Made by a program: the position numbers and the translations under genes. A model generated the notes under the pieces. That model made no database searches and had not been told where the DNA came from. It saw nothing but the letters and a program-made list of their open reading frames with translations. A DNA stretch of 12,483 nucleotides from Planctomycetota bacterium (GTDB lineage Bacteria; Planctomycetota; Phycisphaerae; UBA1845). The number at the start of each line of letters is the position of its first letter. The stretch's first letter is position 1. Positions 1 through 7,630 of the stretch are shown here, piece by piece. The stretch is from positions 1 through 12,483 of the forward strand of contig JAJRSP010000158.1 in assembly GCA_024278775.1 (NCBI GenBank), given 5' to 3'.

Positions 1-1
1 G

Positions 2-1054
2 CACCTGAGGAAGCTGGTGGCCGGGGAAGAGGCGTATCCGATTCACGTGCAGATTGGCCCGACCAACTTTTGCAACCATGATTGCACCTTCTGTTACGCG
101 GCCCGAACGATGTTCGATGCCAAGGGCGTTGATCGCTCGCGCATCGATGTGGACCGGTTGTTGGAAGTGATGGACGAAATGAAGTCGTTTGGGCTGCGAG
201 CCGCGACGCTCGTGGGGGCCGGTGAACCCACACTGCACCCGCAGATCGCCGAGATTATCGAAGGGCTGGGGCAGCGCGGTATCGAAGTGGCGATGTTCAC
301 CAACGGTTCCTGCATTACGGAGCGGACGGCCAAGGCGATCGCCGATTATTGCACGTTCGTCCGGTTCAGCCTGACCGGAGCGACGCCGGAGGTTCATGAT
401 CTGGTTCACGCGAACGGCGACTTCGACCGGGTGGTGGAGAATATCGGTCGGGTGGTGAAGGCGCGACACCGTCGTCTACCGACGCTCGGGTCTCAGTTTG
501 TGCTCGCGAGCTACTCCGCTAAGGATCTGGTGAAAGGGGCCAGGCTGGCGAAGTCCTTGGGGCTTGATTACTTCGAGATCAAGCCGTGTTACGTGGCACC
601 GGGAAAACCGGACCAGTTGGAGAACACCCTGACTTACGATGACTCGGCCGAACTGATGGCCGAGGCGCAGCAGTTTGAGGACGACCGGTTCAAGGTGTAT
701 GCCAAGTACGACCAGGCGCAGACTGTCTTCGTCAACCTGGACGATCGGGCGTATCACGACTGCCCAGGACACAAGAGCACGGCGGTGTTGGAGGCGGACC
801 TGGAGATGTACATCTGTGTCAACCAGAAGATTCCGGATTATTCGTTTGGCAACCTACGCGAGCTGTCCTTTCGGGAGATTTGGCACAGTGAACGACGTCA
901 GGAAGTGCTTCGTAAGCTGAATGTGCATGAGTGTCTGCCGCGCTGTCGACAGGATCCGCTCAACAAAATCGTTCACGAGATTCGGATGGGGACGCGCACG
1001 ATTCCTTTAAACCTGCCGCCGGCCGAGCCTGAGCAGCACATTCACTTTATCTAG
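2..1054 (+). CDS. Radical SAM/SPASM-domain enzyme, 5' partial
   Basis: Predicted cytosolic radical SAM enzyme; substrate unknown. The reading frame is open to the left edge (codons for H-L-R-K-L precede the GTG at 17 and read as natural protein), so the true start is probably outside the window. Numbering residues from that GTG, the 4Fe-4S/SAM motif CNHDCTFC occupies residues 19-26 (CxxxCxxC) and a GAGEPTLHP version of the GGEP SAM-binding motif lies at 67-75. The C-terminal part has Cys249, Cys267, Cys306 and Cys310 with an 'FGNLRELSFREIW' segment typical of SPASM/Twitch auxiliary-cluster domains, although the cysteine set looks smaller than a full seven-Cys SPASM. It is followed 38 bases later by an acyltransferase gene on the same strand, suggesting an operon. 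Family assignment is firm; a role in sugar or peptide modification is inference from neighbours. Confidence 0.9.
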   Translation, partial: HLRKLVAGEEAYPIHVQIGPTNFCNHDCTFCYAARTMFDAKGVDRSRIDVDRLLEVMDEMKSFGLRAATLVGAGEPTLHPQIAEIIEGLGQRGIEVAMFTNGSCITERTAKAIADYCTFVRFSLTGATPEVHDLVHANGDFDRVVENIGRVVKARHRRLPTLGSQFVLASYSAKDLVKGARLAKSLGLDYFEIKPCYVAPGKPDQLENTLTYDDSAELMAEAQQFEDDRFKVYAKYDQAQTVFVNLDDRAYHDCPGHKSTAVLEADLEMYICVNQKIPDYSFGNLRELSFREIWHSERRQEVLRKLNVHECLPRCRQDPLNKIVHEIRMGTRTIPLNLPPAEPEQHIHFI

Positions 1055-1092
1055 AAGCGGAGCAGGAATCACACGTTTGTTGGAGATTGGCA

Positions 1093-1791
1093 ATGGTTGA
1101 TACGTTGGTCAACGAAGACAAGACGACTCCGGGTGCGGGCGTGCGTGCCGAGGCGATTGTGCTCTGTGGCGGAAGGCACGCGGCCGAGGTGATCGACGCG
1201 CTGCGCGCCTTGGGGCATCCGGTGCATGGGTGTCTGGACGGCAAGTTGCCGCGTGGCACGGAGGTGTTTCCCGGTGTCGAAGTCGTGGGAAGCGACGGCG
1301 ATCTTAATGCGTTGGTTGCGGACGGGTTTGTGAAGGTGTATCTCGGGCTGGGGGGGCTGGCCAACCTGCCGGGGCGCATGCGGTTGTTCCAGATGATGGG
1401 CGAGTTGGGTGTCGTTCAGCCGCCGCTCGTGCATCCGACGGCCCACGTGGCAACGAGTGCCACTATTGGCGTGGGGACGACGGTACTCGCTCGGGCATCT
1501 GTCGGGCCTATGTCGGCGATCGGGCGTAATTGCGTTCTTACGCAGAGTGCCGTGGTGACGCATCACTGCACCGTGGGAGATCATGTTGTGCTATCGCCGC
1601 AATCCGCGCTGGCGGCCGGGGTTCGCGTGGGGGATGAGGCCACGATCGGTATGGGGGTGACAGTCTATCACGATGTGTCGATCGGACAGCGGAGTGTGAT
1701 CGTCAACGGGGTCCATGTCATGCAGGACGTGCCGGACGACAGTATCGTCAAGCACCGGTCCGTCCCGGCGGTCTCTCGACGAGAGGGTTGA
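1093..1791 (+). CDS. NeuD/PglD-family sugar O- or N-acetyltransferase (left-handed beta-helix)
   Basis: Predicted 232-residue acyltransferase of the NeuD/PglD type, which uses acetyl-CoA to acetylate amino sugars or sialic-acid-like sugars. The N-terminal half (about residues 21-115) is the Rossmann-like PglD_N substrate-binding domain beginning 'AIVLCGGRHAAEV'. From about 115 onward, hexapeptide repeats (ATIGVGT, SAIGRN, CTVGDH, VRVGDEATIGMG) form the left-handed beta-helix. In the family the catalytic His lies in a segment like HDCxIGD; here it reads THHCTVGD, so His157 is the likely catalytic residue and His158 replaces the usual acidic neighbour. ATG at 1093 was chosen over an in-frame TTG at 1087 because GGAG at 1082-1085 is 7 bases from the ATG but only 1 base from the TTG. 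It sits 38 bases after the radical SAM gene, so the two are probably co-transcribed. The substrate could be the product of the DegT aminotransferase on the opposite strand (inference). Confidence 0.88.
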   Translation: MVDTLVNEDKTTPGAGVRAEAIVLCGGRHAAEVIDALRALGHPVHGCLDGKLPRGTEVFPGVEVVGSDGDLNALVADGFVKVYLGLGGLANLPGRMRLFQMMGELGVVQPPLVHPTAHVATSATIGVGTTVLARASVGPMSAIGRNCVLTQSAVVTHHCTVGDHVVLSPQSALAAGVRVGDEATIGMGVTVYHDVSIGQRSVIVNGVHVMQDVPDDSIVKHRSVPAVSRREG

Positions 1792-1829
1792 CCGAAGCAT
1801 TTCAGGCACATGAACCACCCCAGTGCCGA

Positions 1830-3719
1830 TTATGCCAGGTATTGATTGAGGTGGCGTTCGTCGGAGCCGACAGCGTCACGGTTCGTACCATTTCGCGGGG
1901 TGTTGTCGTCATTGTCCAGCACCCCGACGGTGACAAGCTCTTGCGGCATGGGCGCATCGGCGTCCTGGAGATGGTGGCCTGTCGAACATGAACCGGTGAT
2001 GGTTTGCAGATCGGTGCGTACCTCGGCCATGCCGCGCATGAAGTGGGCTTCCAACATCAAGCGGATGTCCCGGGCGTCGGGGTCTTTCGTGCCGCGGATG
2101 TAGATCGACTCGGCGGGGTCGATCAATTCGCCCGTGTCGTCATTGATTGTATAGATTGGTTGGGGGTAGGTCGGCTCACCGACAAGGTAGCTGCGCAGCT
2201 TGTTTGTCGTGCTTTCATCAAAAGCCACGCCTGCCAAGATGTCGACGAAGCGGTCGGGAACGCCCGTGGGGGCGAGGGCCGCACGCACGAGCGAGGCGGC
2301 GTCAGTCGGGTCGGTCACGTTCCCCGTGGCGAGTGATTTCCACCGTTCTCGGCTTTGAAGATTGACGCTGAGTGCTGCATTGGCATCGTCTATCCCGTAG
2401 AGTTTTTTTCGGCTACAGCGAAAACGAAGCTGTTGCAGCAGGTCACCCGTTTCGGCCGTGAACCTACCTCGAACGAGTATCTGAACCAGATCGAGCGGCA
2501 GGTTGGCGTCGATCGCGAAATACCAGAGCTTTTGTAGGGCGTATAGCTCACGGCGATTGTCGATGTTCAATCGGGATTCATCGAAAAAGGACTCGGAACA
2601 GTGCCGCAGTTGGTCCGCGCTAATGTAGTGGTGGTCGAGGCAGTATTGCCCCAGCGCGGTACGAGGATAGGCCTGGAAAATCGAACACCAGGCGTCGGTC
2701 ACGCGGTGCCGCATGTTGAACTGAAGCGTGTTGAAGGCGTCCTCCAGTGGGTTCGAGAGCGGCAGCCCGATCATGTTCTGCATCCGCGCCCGTACGCCGT
2801 ATTCGTCGAATAGCGCGATCGCGTGGATCACATCCCCGTTGGAAATGTGACCGCGGTGAAGCAGACGCTGTTGCACATCGGGGTCGGCCGACTCGATCGC
2901 GTAGTTCACCATCTCCAGACGCGACTCGAACATGCGTCGCGCCAGCCGCTCGTCGAGGCAGTTCACGCGAAGACTACAGAGCCACGGCAGGCGGACGTCG
3001 TTGGTGTAACCGGTCAAAAAAGCGTCGAGCCAGGATCGGCTCTGGATGAAGCTGTCGTCGAGGAACAACACCTTCTCCAGCCCGTATGTGTCGCGAAGCT
3101 CGTTGATCTCCGCCGTCACGTTCGAGACGTCTCGCCGATCGAACCAGCGTTTGGTTTCGTCGTCGATCCGGCTGAGCGCGAGCTGAGAATGGTTGAAGCA
3201 GTAGGAGCATTTGTAGGGGCAGGCCCGCGACGTGATGACGTTTTTCATCGGGTTGTCGCGGAACTCTTTGTACTGATAAAAAATGTCACGATCGGGGCGG
3301 GGGAGATCGTCGAGATGAACGGCCATCTCCGCCTTGTGGAAGCCCGCGGGCACCCGGCCCTCGACGATGTCGATGATGGCGCGCTCGCCCTGTCCCTGGA
3401 CCACAAAATCCACGTTCGAGTCGAACGCGATCTCCGGGAAGAACGTGCAGTGCGGCCCGCCGAAAATGTTGGGGGTGCCGTAGCGTGCTTTGATGTCGCG
3501 GGCCATCTGCAGCGCGTAGACATGCTCGCCGGTCGTGATCGAGAAGGCGATGAAATCCGGGCGGTAGGCGCGGATGCGCGTGTCAAGGTTTTCCTTATCC
3601 GTTTGGATAAGGTCGGCGTCGTGACCACGCTGCTTCAGGGCACCGGCCAGGTACATGATGCCGAGCTTTTCGTTTCGCAGGTTACGTTCGAGAAAGAGAA
3701 CTCGTTTCCGGTATCGCAT
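1830..3719 (-). CDS. Radical SAM enzyme with B12-binding-like N-terminal domain
   Basis: Predicted 629-residue cobalamin-class radical SAM protein of the BchE/HpnR/P-methylase broad group. Residues about 5-125 look like the B12-binding fold: 'LAGALKQRGHDADLI', 'PDFIAFSITTG' and 'IFGGPHCTFFPE' are typical of these N-terminal domains. I see no DxHxxG cobalamin-ligand motif, so B12 binding may be base-off/His-off or absent. The 4Fe-4S motif is CPYKCSYC with Cys167, Cys171 and Cys174. Downstream 'YAIESADPDVQQRLLHRG' and 'IGLPLSNPLEDA' match the usual radical SAM barrel, ending near residue 370. The remaining roughly 260 residues are not recognised. No strong ribosome-binding site precedes the ATG; the MRYRKRVLFLER start is typical of the family. 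It lies 118 bases after the kinase fusion and ends 38 bases from the convergent acyltransferase gene. The reaction (methylation, rearrangement or other) cannot be told from sequence. Confidence 0.9.
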   Translation of the reverse strand: MRYRKRVLFLERNLRNEKLGIMYLAGALKQRGHDADLIQTDKENLDTRIRAYRPDFIAFSITTGEHVYALQMARDIKARYGTPNIFGGPHCTFFPEIAFDSNVDFVVQGQGERAIIDIVEGRVPAGFHKAEMAVHLDDLPRPDRDIFYQYKEFRDNPMKNVITSRACPYKCSYCFNHSQLALSRIDDETKRWFDRRDVSNVTAEINELRDTYGLEKVLFLDDSFIQSRSWLDAFLTGYTNDVRLPWLCSLRVNCLDERLARRMFESRLEMVNYAIESADPDVQQRLLHRGHISNGDVIHAIALFDEYGVRARMQNMIGLPLSNPLEDAFNTLQFNMRHRVTDAWCSIFQAYPRTALGQYCLDHHYISADQLRHCSESFFDESRLNIDNRRELYALQKLWYFAIDANLPLDLVQILVRGRFTAETGDLLQQLRFRCSRKKLYGIDDANAALSVNLQSRERWKSLATGNVTDPTDAASLVRAALAPTGVPDRFVDILAGVAFDESTTNKLRSYLVGEPTYPQPIYTINDDTGELIDPAESIYIRGTKDPDARDIRLMLEAHFMRGMAEVRTDLQTITGSCSTGHHLQDADAPMPQELVTVGVLDNDDNTPRNGTNRDAVGSDERHLNQYLA

Positions 3720-3785
3720 GGTGTTGTGCTTTCGTTGTCACGGAGGCGAACATCTCCGGTTGGTACACCCGTACCCTCCCTGGTC

Positions 3786-3796
3786 ACTTATCGGAA
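3786..3796 (-). promoter_or_regulatory. TTCCGATAAGT leader motif upstream of the B12-type radical SAM gene
   Basis: The minus strand reads TTCCGATAAGT in the 118-base gap between the kinase fusion and the radical SAM gene. The first C of CCGATA is at 3794, 75 bases before the ATG at 3719. It may mark a separate promoter or regulatory site for this gene. A perfect TTGACA lies further upstream (3815-3820, minus strand) but its spacing to GATAAG is 22 bases, too long for an ordinary sigma-70 pair. Confidence 0.25.
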
Positions 3797-3837
3797 GAGG
3801 AGGCCCCTCAGGATTGTCAAAAAGGGTTTCTCTCTGC

Positions 3838-5358
3838 CTACTTCAGCAAGGTCGAGATGAACCTCCGCAGGTCGATCGGGTCCACAGGATGCCGATGCCC
3901 TACGATCTGGGCCATGAGTCCCCCCATGCTGTTTCCCACAAAGGGGATCATCGCGGCCGGCGCACCCGCTTTGACGAGTAAGGCTGTGACGGCCAGGAAG
4001 GCATCGCCGGCTCCGATGGCGTCGATCGTGCCGTTTGTGAGCGCCGGGGCTCGATGGAAGGACTCGCCGTCGAAATAGAGCGAACCGCGGCTGCCGAGCG
4101 TCACATTCACGCGGGGACAGTGGGTTTCGTTTGCGAGTCGCCGGATCAGGTCTTCGAGCGGTCCGTAGCGATCACCGAAGGGCAATCGTAGTTCGTGCTC
4201 ATCCACGGAGATGTAGTCGGCATGTCCGTATTTTCGGATACTGTTGAAACCGCGATTGGATGAGTTGATCTGCGCATTGACGGCCAGAAACGGCGCAGTC
4301 TGGGTGAGGTGCTCGACGACGGCCGGGGTCATCAGCCCGTGTCCGAAGTCGAGCACGATGACGACATCGGCATGCGGGGCGTGCTCGTCGATGGCGGCGA
4401 TCATGGCCTGTTCTGTCTCCGGAGGTATGGGCCGATCGTCCAGGAAGGTGACCTCGAAGAGCTTCTGGTTCATTAGCCGGTGGACGAACCGGCGCTTGCG
4501 GACGGTGGGGGCGTCCGGTCGGGCCACGACGCAGGCACGCACGCCACGCTGTAGACCGGCGAGGACTTCTTCCGCCGCGCCGGTGGAGTTTCCCGCGCCA
4601 GCGAGCACGAACACCTCTTGGCACAGGCCGGTAAGGTTGTTCCCCACGGCGAGAACGCCGCCCGCATAGACCTCTTCCGCGTCAAAGCGGACCGACAGCG
4701 CCGGATTTTTGTTGCTCATAGCGTCGGGCGTGCAGTAGTGGTACTCGTCCATGATCGCCTCGCCGATCACCAGCACGCGGGTGGATGCCATCGCGTCCAG
4801 TTGAGCGGCGACGTCGCCGGCCGAGTGGCTCGCGCGAAACTCGCCCAGGTAGCCGCGCTGCTCGTCGGTCAGCACGCTAAAGTGTTCGTTGAGCAGCTTC
4901 GTGGAGCTAAACTGAGCTTCGTTGGTGAAGGCGATGTGGCCGCCGTGTGCGCGGACGGCATCCCTTTCCGGGCCGATGGCACCCGTCACATCCTGCGACG
5001 CGTCGCGGTAGTCCTGGCCCTTGACGTATACATCCGGTTGGATTTGGTTGATGACCTCGATGCCCGTGGGCCAGGGGGCGGTGGCGACGAAGTCTACCGC
5101 GCCAATCGCGGCAATCGTCTCTGCGCGAAGGCGTTCATTGAACACCGGGCGTCCGGGGCCTTTGCGGATGAACCGGTCCTCGGTGAGCGTGACGACGAGC
5201 ACGTCGGCCAGCTTTTTCGCAGCGGCCAGGTGTTTGATGTGTCCGGGGTGAAGCAGGTCAAAGGCCCCGTGGCACAGGGCGATGGTCTTACCATCGGCGC
5301 GAAGCCTTGCGCAGCGGTCGGCCACCTCTTCGATGGAATAAATCTTGCTGTCAGGCAT
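3838..5358 (-). CDS. Bifunctional nucleotidyltransferase-PfkB kinase, RfaE/HldE-like with inverted domain order
   Basis: Predicted 506-residue cytosolic enzyme that would phosphorylate a sugar and couple a sugar phosphate to a nucleotide. Residues about 25-160 are a cytidylyltransferase-like domain: 'CHGAFDLLHPGHIKHL' contains the HxGH nucleotide-binding motif (His37-His40), and 'VYVKGQDY' at 110-117 matches the VKGGDY of HldE. Residues about 192-505 are a PfkB/ribokinase-like kinase with 'YAGGVLAVGNNL' at 231-242 as the glycine-rich motif and 'IDAIGAGDAF' at 445-454 carrying the GAGD anion hole and likely catalytic Asp452. In HldE (heptose kinase/adenylyltransferase) the kinase comes first; here it is second. 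The ATG overlaps the epimerase stop by 8 bases (ATGCCTGA), indicating translational coupling; no strong ribosome-binding site of its own is seen. The substrate may be a heptose or another sugar; I do not assign heptose firmly. Confidence 0.9.
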   Translation of the reverse strand: MPDSKIYSIEEVADRCARLRADGKTIALCHGAFDLLHPGHIKHLAAAKKLADVLVVTLTEDRFIRKGPGRPVFNERLRAETIAAIGAVDFVATAPWPTGIEVINQIQPDVYVKGQDYRDASQDVTGAIGPERDAVRAHGGHIAFTNEAQFSSTKLLNEHFSVLTDEQRGYLGEFRASHSAGDVAAQLDAMASTRVLVIGEAIMDEYHYCTPDAMSNKNPALSVRFDAEEVYAGGVLAVGNNLTGLCQEVFVLAGAGNSTGAAEEVLAGLQRGVRACVVARPDAPTVRKRRFVHRLMNQKLFEVTFLDDRPIPPETEQAMIAAIDEHAPHADVVIVLDFGHGLMTPAVVEHLTQTAPFLAVNAQINSSNRGFNSIRKYGHADYISVDEHELRLPFGDRYGPLEDLIRRLANETHCPRVNVTLGSRGSLYFDGESFHRAPALTNGTIDAIGAGDAFLAVTALLVKAGAPAAMIPFVGNSMGGLMAQIVGHRHPVDPIDLRRFISTLLK

Positions 5359-6382
5359 CGCGAGTCACCGGTCTCTTGTCTAAGTACGTGAACCAACCTT
5401 CGGTGGCCTTGGCGATCGAGTTGGGCGTCCACACCGGTGCTTCTCGCCAGGCGGCGGCGTTGGCCATCATGATCGCGGTACCTTCCTCGAACGATACCGT
5501 TGGTTCCCAGCCGAGTTCGCGTTTGATCTTGGAGATGTCGGCCCAGGTGCATTCGGGTTCGCCGGGTCTTTTCGGGATGTGCGTCGTGGGGCCGCCGATC
5601 AACTCGCACAGACGGTTGACGCTCTGCGGGTCACCCGCTCCGACGTTGTACACTTCGCCGGTTACATCCGACTCGGCCGCGATCAGGCAGGCTTCGGCCA
5701 CATCGGTCACGAAAACGAAATCGCGCGTCTGCGTGCCGTCGCCGACGATGGTGAGCGGTTGCCGGGCCAGACGCTGTGCCAGGAACACACCGAACACCGC
5801 GCCGTACGTGCCGCCGGTTCGTGCGCGGGGACCGTACACGTTAAAAAAGCGTAGGCTCACAGCTGGTATGTCGTACACCTGGGCCCAGTGAAAGACATAC
5901 TGTTCCGCGACGCACTTCGTCAGCGCGTAGGGGTACTGCGGTTGGATCGGTGCGGTTTCCGGCGTCGGGTAACCCTCGGTGAGTCCGTAACAAGAGGAGC
6001 TGGCCGCGTACACAACTTTTCGCACACCGCCCGCGGCGCGGACGGCTTCGAGTAAACGCACCGTGCCCTCGACGTTGCTGCGATGATACGTGAGCGGATC
6101 ATTGATCGACGGCACGATGTCCGCGAGAGCGGCCAGATGAAACACATGGTCCGCACCGGCAATCACCGACGCGAGTGTCTCCGTATCCATGTCGGCCAGG
6201 TCATAGGGATGAAACGAGCATTGGGCTTCCGGCGGCGCTCGCTGCAAGACCGTATCGATGGTTTCCCGGCGTCCGCTGGAGAGATTATCGATCATGGTCA
6301 CGCCGTAACCGGCGCGTAGCAAGCGCTCCGTAACGTGTGATCCGATGAACCCGGCCGCCCCCGTGACGACTGCGTGTGGCAT
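5351..6382 (-). CDS. NAD-dependent nucleotide-sugar epimerase/dehydratase (GalE/WbpP-like extended SDR)
   Basis: Predicted 343-residue extended short-chain dehydrogenase acting on a nucleotide sugar. The Rossmann NAD-binding motif TGAAGFIGSH is at residues 7-16, 'IDNLSSG' at 31-37 follows beta-2 as in GalE/WbpP enzymes, 'FHLAALADI' at 81-89 is the usual fourth-strand motif, 'YAASSSCYG' at 125-133 contributes the catalytic Ser, and Tyr152 and Lys156 form YxxxK. 'RFFNVYGPRA' and 'RDFVFVTDVA' are standard C-terminal substrate-domain motifs. A strong ribosome-binding site (AAGGAGG, 5 bases before ATG) fixes the start. Its stop overlaps the start of the kinase fusion. It is most like 4-epimerases of the WbpP/GalE group, but a decarboxylase or dehydratase activity is possible. 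Next to a DegT aminotransferase it could supply or alter the keto-sugar or hexosamine precursor. Confidence 0.92.
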   Translation of the reverse strand: MPHAVVTGAAGFIGSHVTERLLRAGYGVTMIDNLSSGRRETIDTVLQRAPPEAQCSFHPYDLADMDTETLASVIAGADHVFHLAALADIVPSINDPLTYHRSNVEGTVRLLEAVRAAGGVRKVVYAASSSCYGLTEGYPTPETAPIQPQYPYALTKCVAEQYVFHWAQVYDIPAVSLRFFNVYGPRARTGGTYGAVFGVFLAQRLARQPLTIVGDGTQTRDFVFVTDVAEACLIAAESDVTGEVYNVGAGDPQSVNRLCELIGGPTTHIPKRPGEPECTWADISKIKRELGWEPTVSFEEGTAIMMANAAAWREAPVWTPNSIAKATEGWFTYLDKRPVTRDA

Positions 6383-6387
6383 GTTGG

Positions 6388-6394
6388 CCTCCTT
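6388..6394 (-). promoter_or_regulatory. Strong ribosome-binding site of the epimerase gene
   Basis: Read on the minus strand the bases are AAGGAGG, an almost full anti-16S match, 5 bases before the ATG at 6382. It is the strongest Shine-Dalgarno site in the cluster and follows a 129-base non-coding gap after the aminotransferase, so this gene starts translation independently rather than by coupling. Confidence 0.75.
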
Positions 6395-6448
6395 GCCGGA
6401 TAAGGTGTGTCGCTCATCCTGGCGACGCTGAAGTTCCCACCATACCGC

Positions 6449-6458
6449 AAGTATCGGT
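6449..6458 (-). promoter_or_regulatory. ACCGATACTT leader motif upstream of the epimerase gene
   Basis: The minus strand reads ACCGATACTT here. The first C of CCGATA (6457) lies 75 bases before the ATG, exactly the distance of a CCGATA box from the second radical SAM gene. The same 10 bases occur on the plus strand at 10534-10543 before the secreted-protein gene. It could be a promoter -10 type element or a regulator site; function is unproven. Confidence 0.25.
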
Positions 6459-6511
6459 TCGGTGGCAAATCAGGCGACAATGGAGATGGGAGCGGGTGCG
6501 GGGGTCGGGGT

Positions 6512-7630
6512 TTATGTCGCGTAGAAACCGGAGATGGCCTCACATACGCGGAGAACGTCATCCCGGTCCAGACCCTCATGGACGGGCAGGCTGATCAGCC
6601 GCTCGGCCTGTGATTCGGTGACGGGGAAGTCCCCCCGACCATATCCAAGCCCGACGCAGGCATCGAGCAGGTGGATCGGGGTGCTATAGTGGACGGCGGT
6701 CGATATGTCGAGAGAAGTCAGATACTCGGCCAGTTCGTTACGCCGGTCTACGAGCACCGGGAAGGTTTGATATACCGAGAAATCTTCGGTCCGCTCCGGC
6801 GGAAGCGTGACCGCCGGGGGGAGGTGTTCTCGATAGGCGGCGGCGTTGACACGTCGCTGCGAAATCCAGTCTTGCAGGTGGGGGAGCTTGGCGAGGACAA
6901 TGGCGGCCTGCATCGCGTCGAGCCGTGCGTTAAAACCCCAGTGCGCGCAATCTTCCTGTCGCGTGGTGAACCCGTGGTTGCGGAGTAGACGCAGTCGGTC
7001 GGCGAGGCCGGTATCGTTTGTAGTGATGATGCCGGCGTCGCCACAGCCGCCAACGATCTTGAGTGGGTGGAGCGAGAAGCAGCCCGCGATGCCGAATGAA
7101 CCTACGGGGCGGTCGTGGATTATTGCGCCGAATGCCTGGGCCGCGTCTTCGACGATCCAGAGACCGTGTCGATCGGCGATGTCGAGAAGTTCACCCATAG
7201 CGGCCGGTCGACCCGCGAGGTGGACGACCACGATGCCGCGTGTGTGTGCGGTGATCGCCTGCTCGACGGATGAGGGAGAGATGTTGTAGTCCGTCCCGAC
7301 GTCGGCGAAACGCGGTCGCGCGCCGGCGTGGACGATGGCCGATGTGGAGGCGATGAATGAGTTGGGCGTTGTGATGACCTCGTTGCCGGATTTCAGTCCG
7401 AGTGCGCGCAGGGTGAGCGTCAATGCGGTGGTTCCGTTGGACACGCCGATGCCGTGACAGGTGTGACAGAGGGCGGCCCACTTTCGTTCCAGTGTGTCGA
7501 CTTCGGGGCCGAGTATGTATTGTCCGTGGTCAATGATGCGGTCCACGGCGGCCAATATGTCCTTGCGCAGCTTCGCGTTTTGTGGTTGCACGTTTACTGC
7601 GTGGATCGGTTTGGTGGCAACTACTGTCAC
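6512..7630 (-). CDS. DegT/DnrJ/EryC1-family PLP-dependent sugar aminotransferase
   Basis: Predicted 372-residue fold-type I PLP enzyme that transfers an amino group, usually from glutamate, to a keto nucleotide sugar. Visible family marks are 'HGQYILGPEV' at 35-44, 'SNGTTAL' at 64-70 (PLP phosphate binding), 'IVEDAAQAFGA' at 159-169 with the Asp that contacts the pyridine nitrogen, and 'FSLHPLK' ending at Lys191, the Schiff-base lysine. The lysine argues against the ColD/E1 dehydrase subgroup, which has His there. Length is normal for the family. The GTG start overlaps the upstream glycosyltransferase stop as GTGA, and AGGAG at 7639-7643 is 8 bases before the GTG, supporting this start and translational coupling. 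With the epimerase and the NeuD-like acetyltransferase it suggests a PglF-PglE-PglD-like route to an N-acetylated amino sugar, although no clear 4,6-dehydratase is present in the window. Confidence 0.92.
   Translation of the reverse strand: MTVVATKPIHAVNVQPQNAKLRKDILAAVDRIIDHGQYILGPEVDTLERKWAALCHTCHGIGVSNGTTALTLTLRALGLKSGNEVITTPNSFIASTSAIVHAGARPRFADVGTDYNISPSSVEQAITAHTRGIVVVHLAGRPAAMGELLDIADRHGLWIVEDAAQAFGAIIHDRPVGSFGIAGCFSLHPLKIVGGCGDAGIITTNDTGLADRLRLLRNHGFTTRQEDCAHWGFNARLDAMQAAIVLAKLPHLQDWISQRRVNAAAYREHLPPAVTLPPERTEDFSVYQTFPVLVDRRNELAEYLTSLDISTAVHYSTPIHLLDACVGLGYGRGDFPVTESQAERLISLPVHEGLDRDDVLRVCEAISGFYAT

Noticed and set aside
1087..1089. TTG as start of the acetyltransferase
   Set aside because: The GGAG site is only one base away, whereas the ATG at 1093 has ideal 7-base spacing.
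1792..1829. Intrinsic terminator between the convergent genes
   Set aside because: Only a 5-base-pair GGCAC/GTGCC stem with a long loop is visible and no T-run follows on either strand.
3792..3820. Sigma-70 promoter using the perfect TTGACA at 3815-3820 on the minus strand
   Set aside because: At 17-base spacing the -10 would read CTTCCG; the nearest GATAAG is 22 bases away, outside the normal range.
2823..3860. 345-codon plus-strand open frame
   Set aside because: It lies antisense to the radical SAM gene, whose motifs are clear; the translation has no recognisable motif and is explained by GC-rich codon bias.
4618..5391. 257-codon plus-strand open frame
   Set aside because: It is antisense to the nucleotidyltransferase-kinase fusion and shows no independent protein features.
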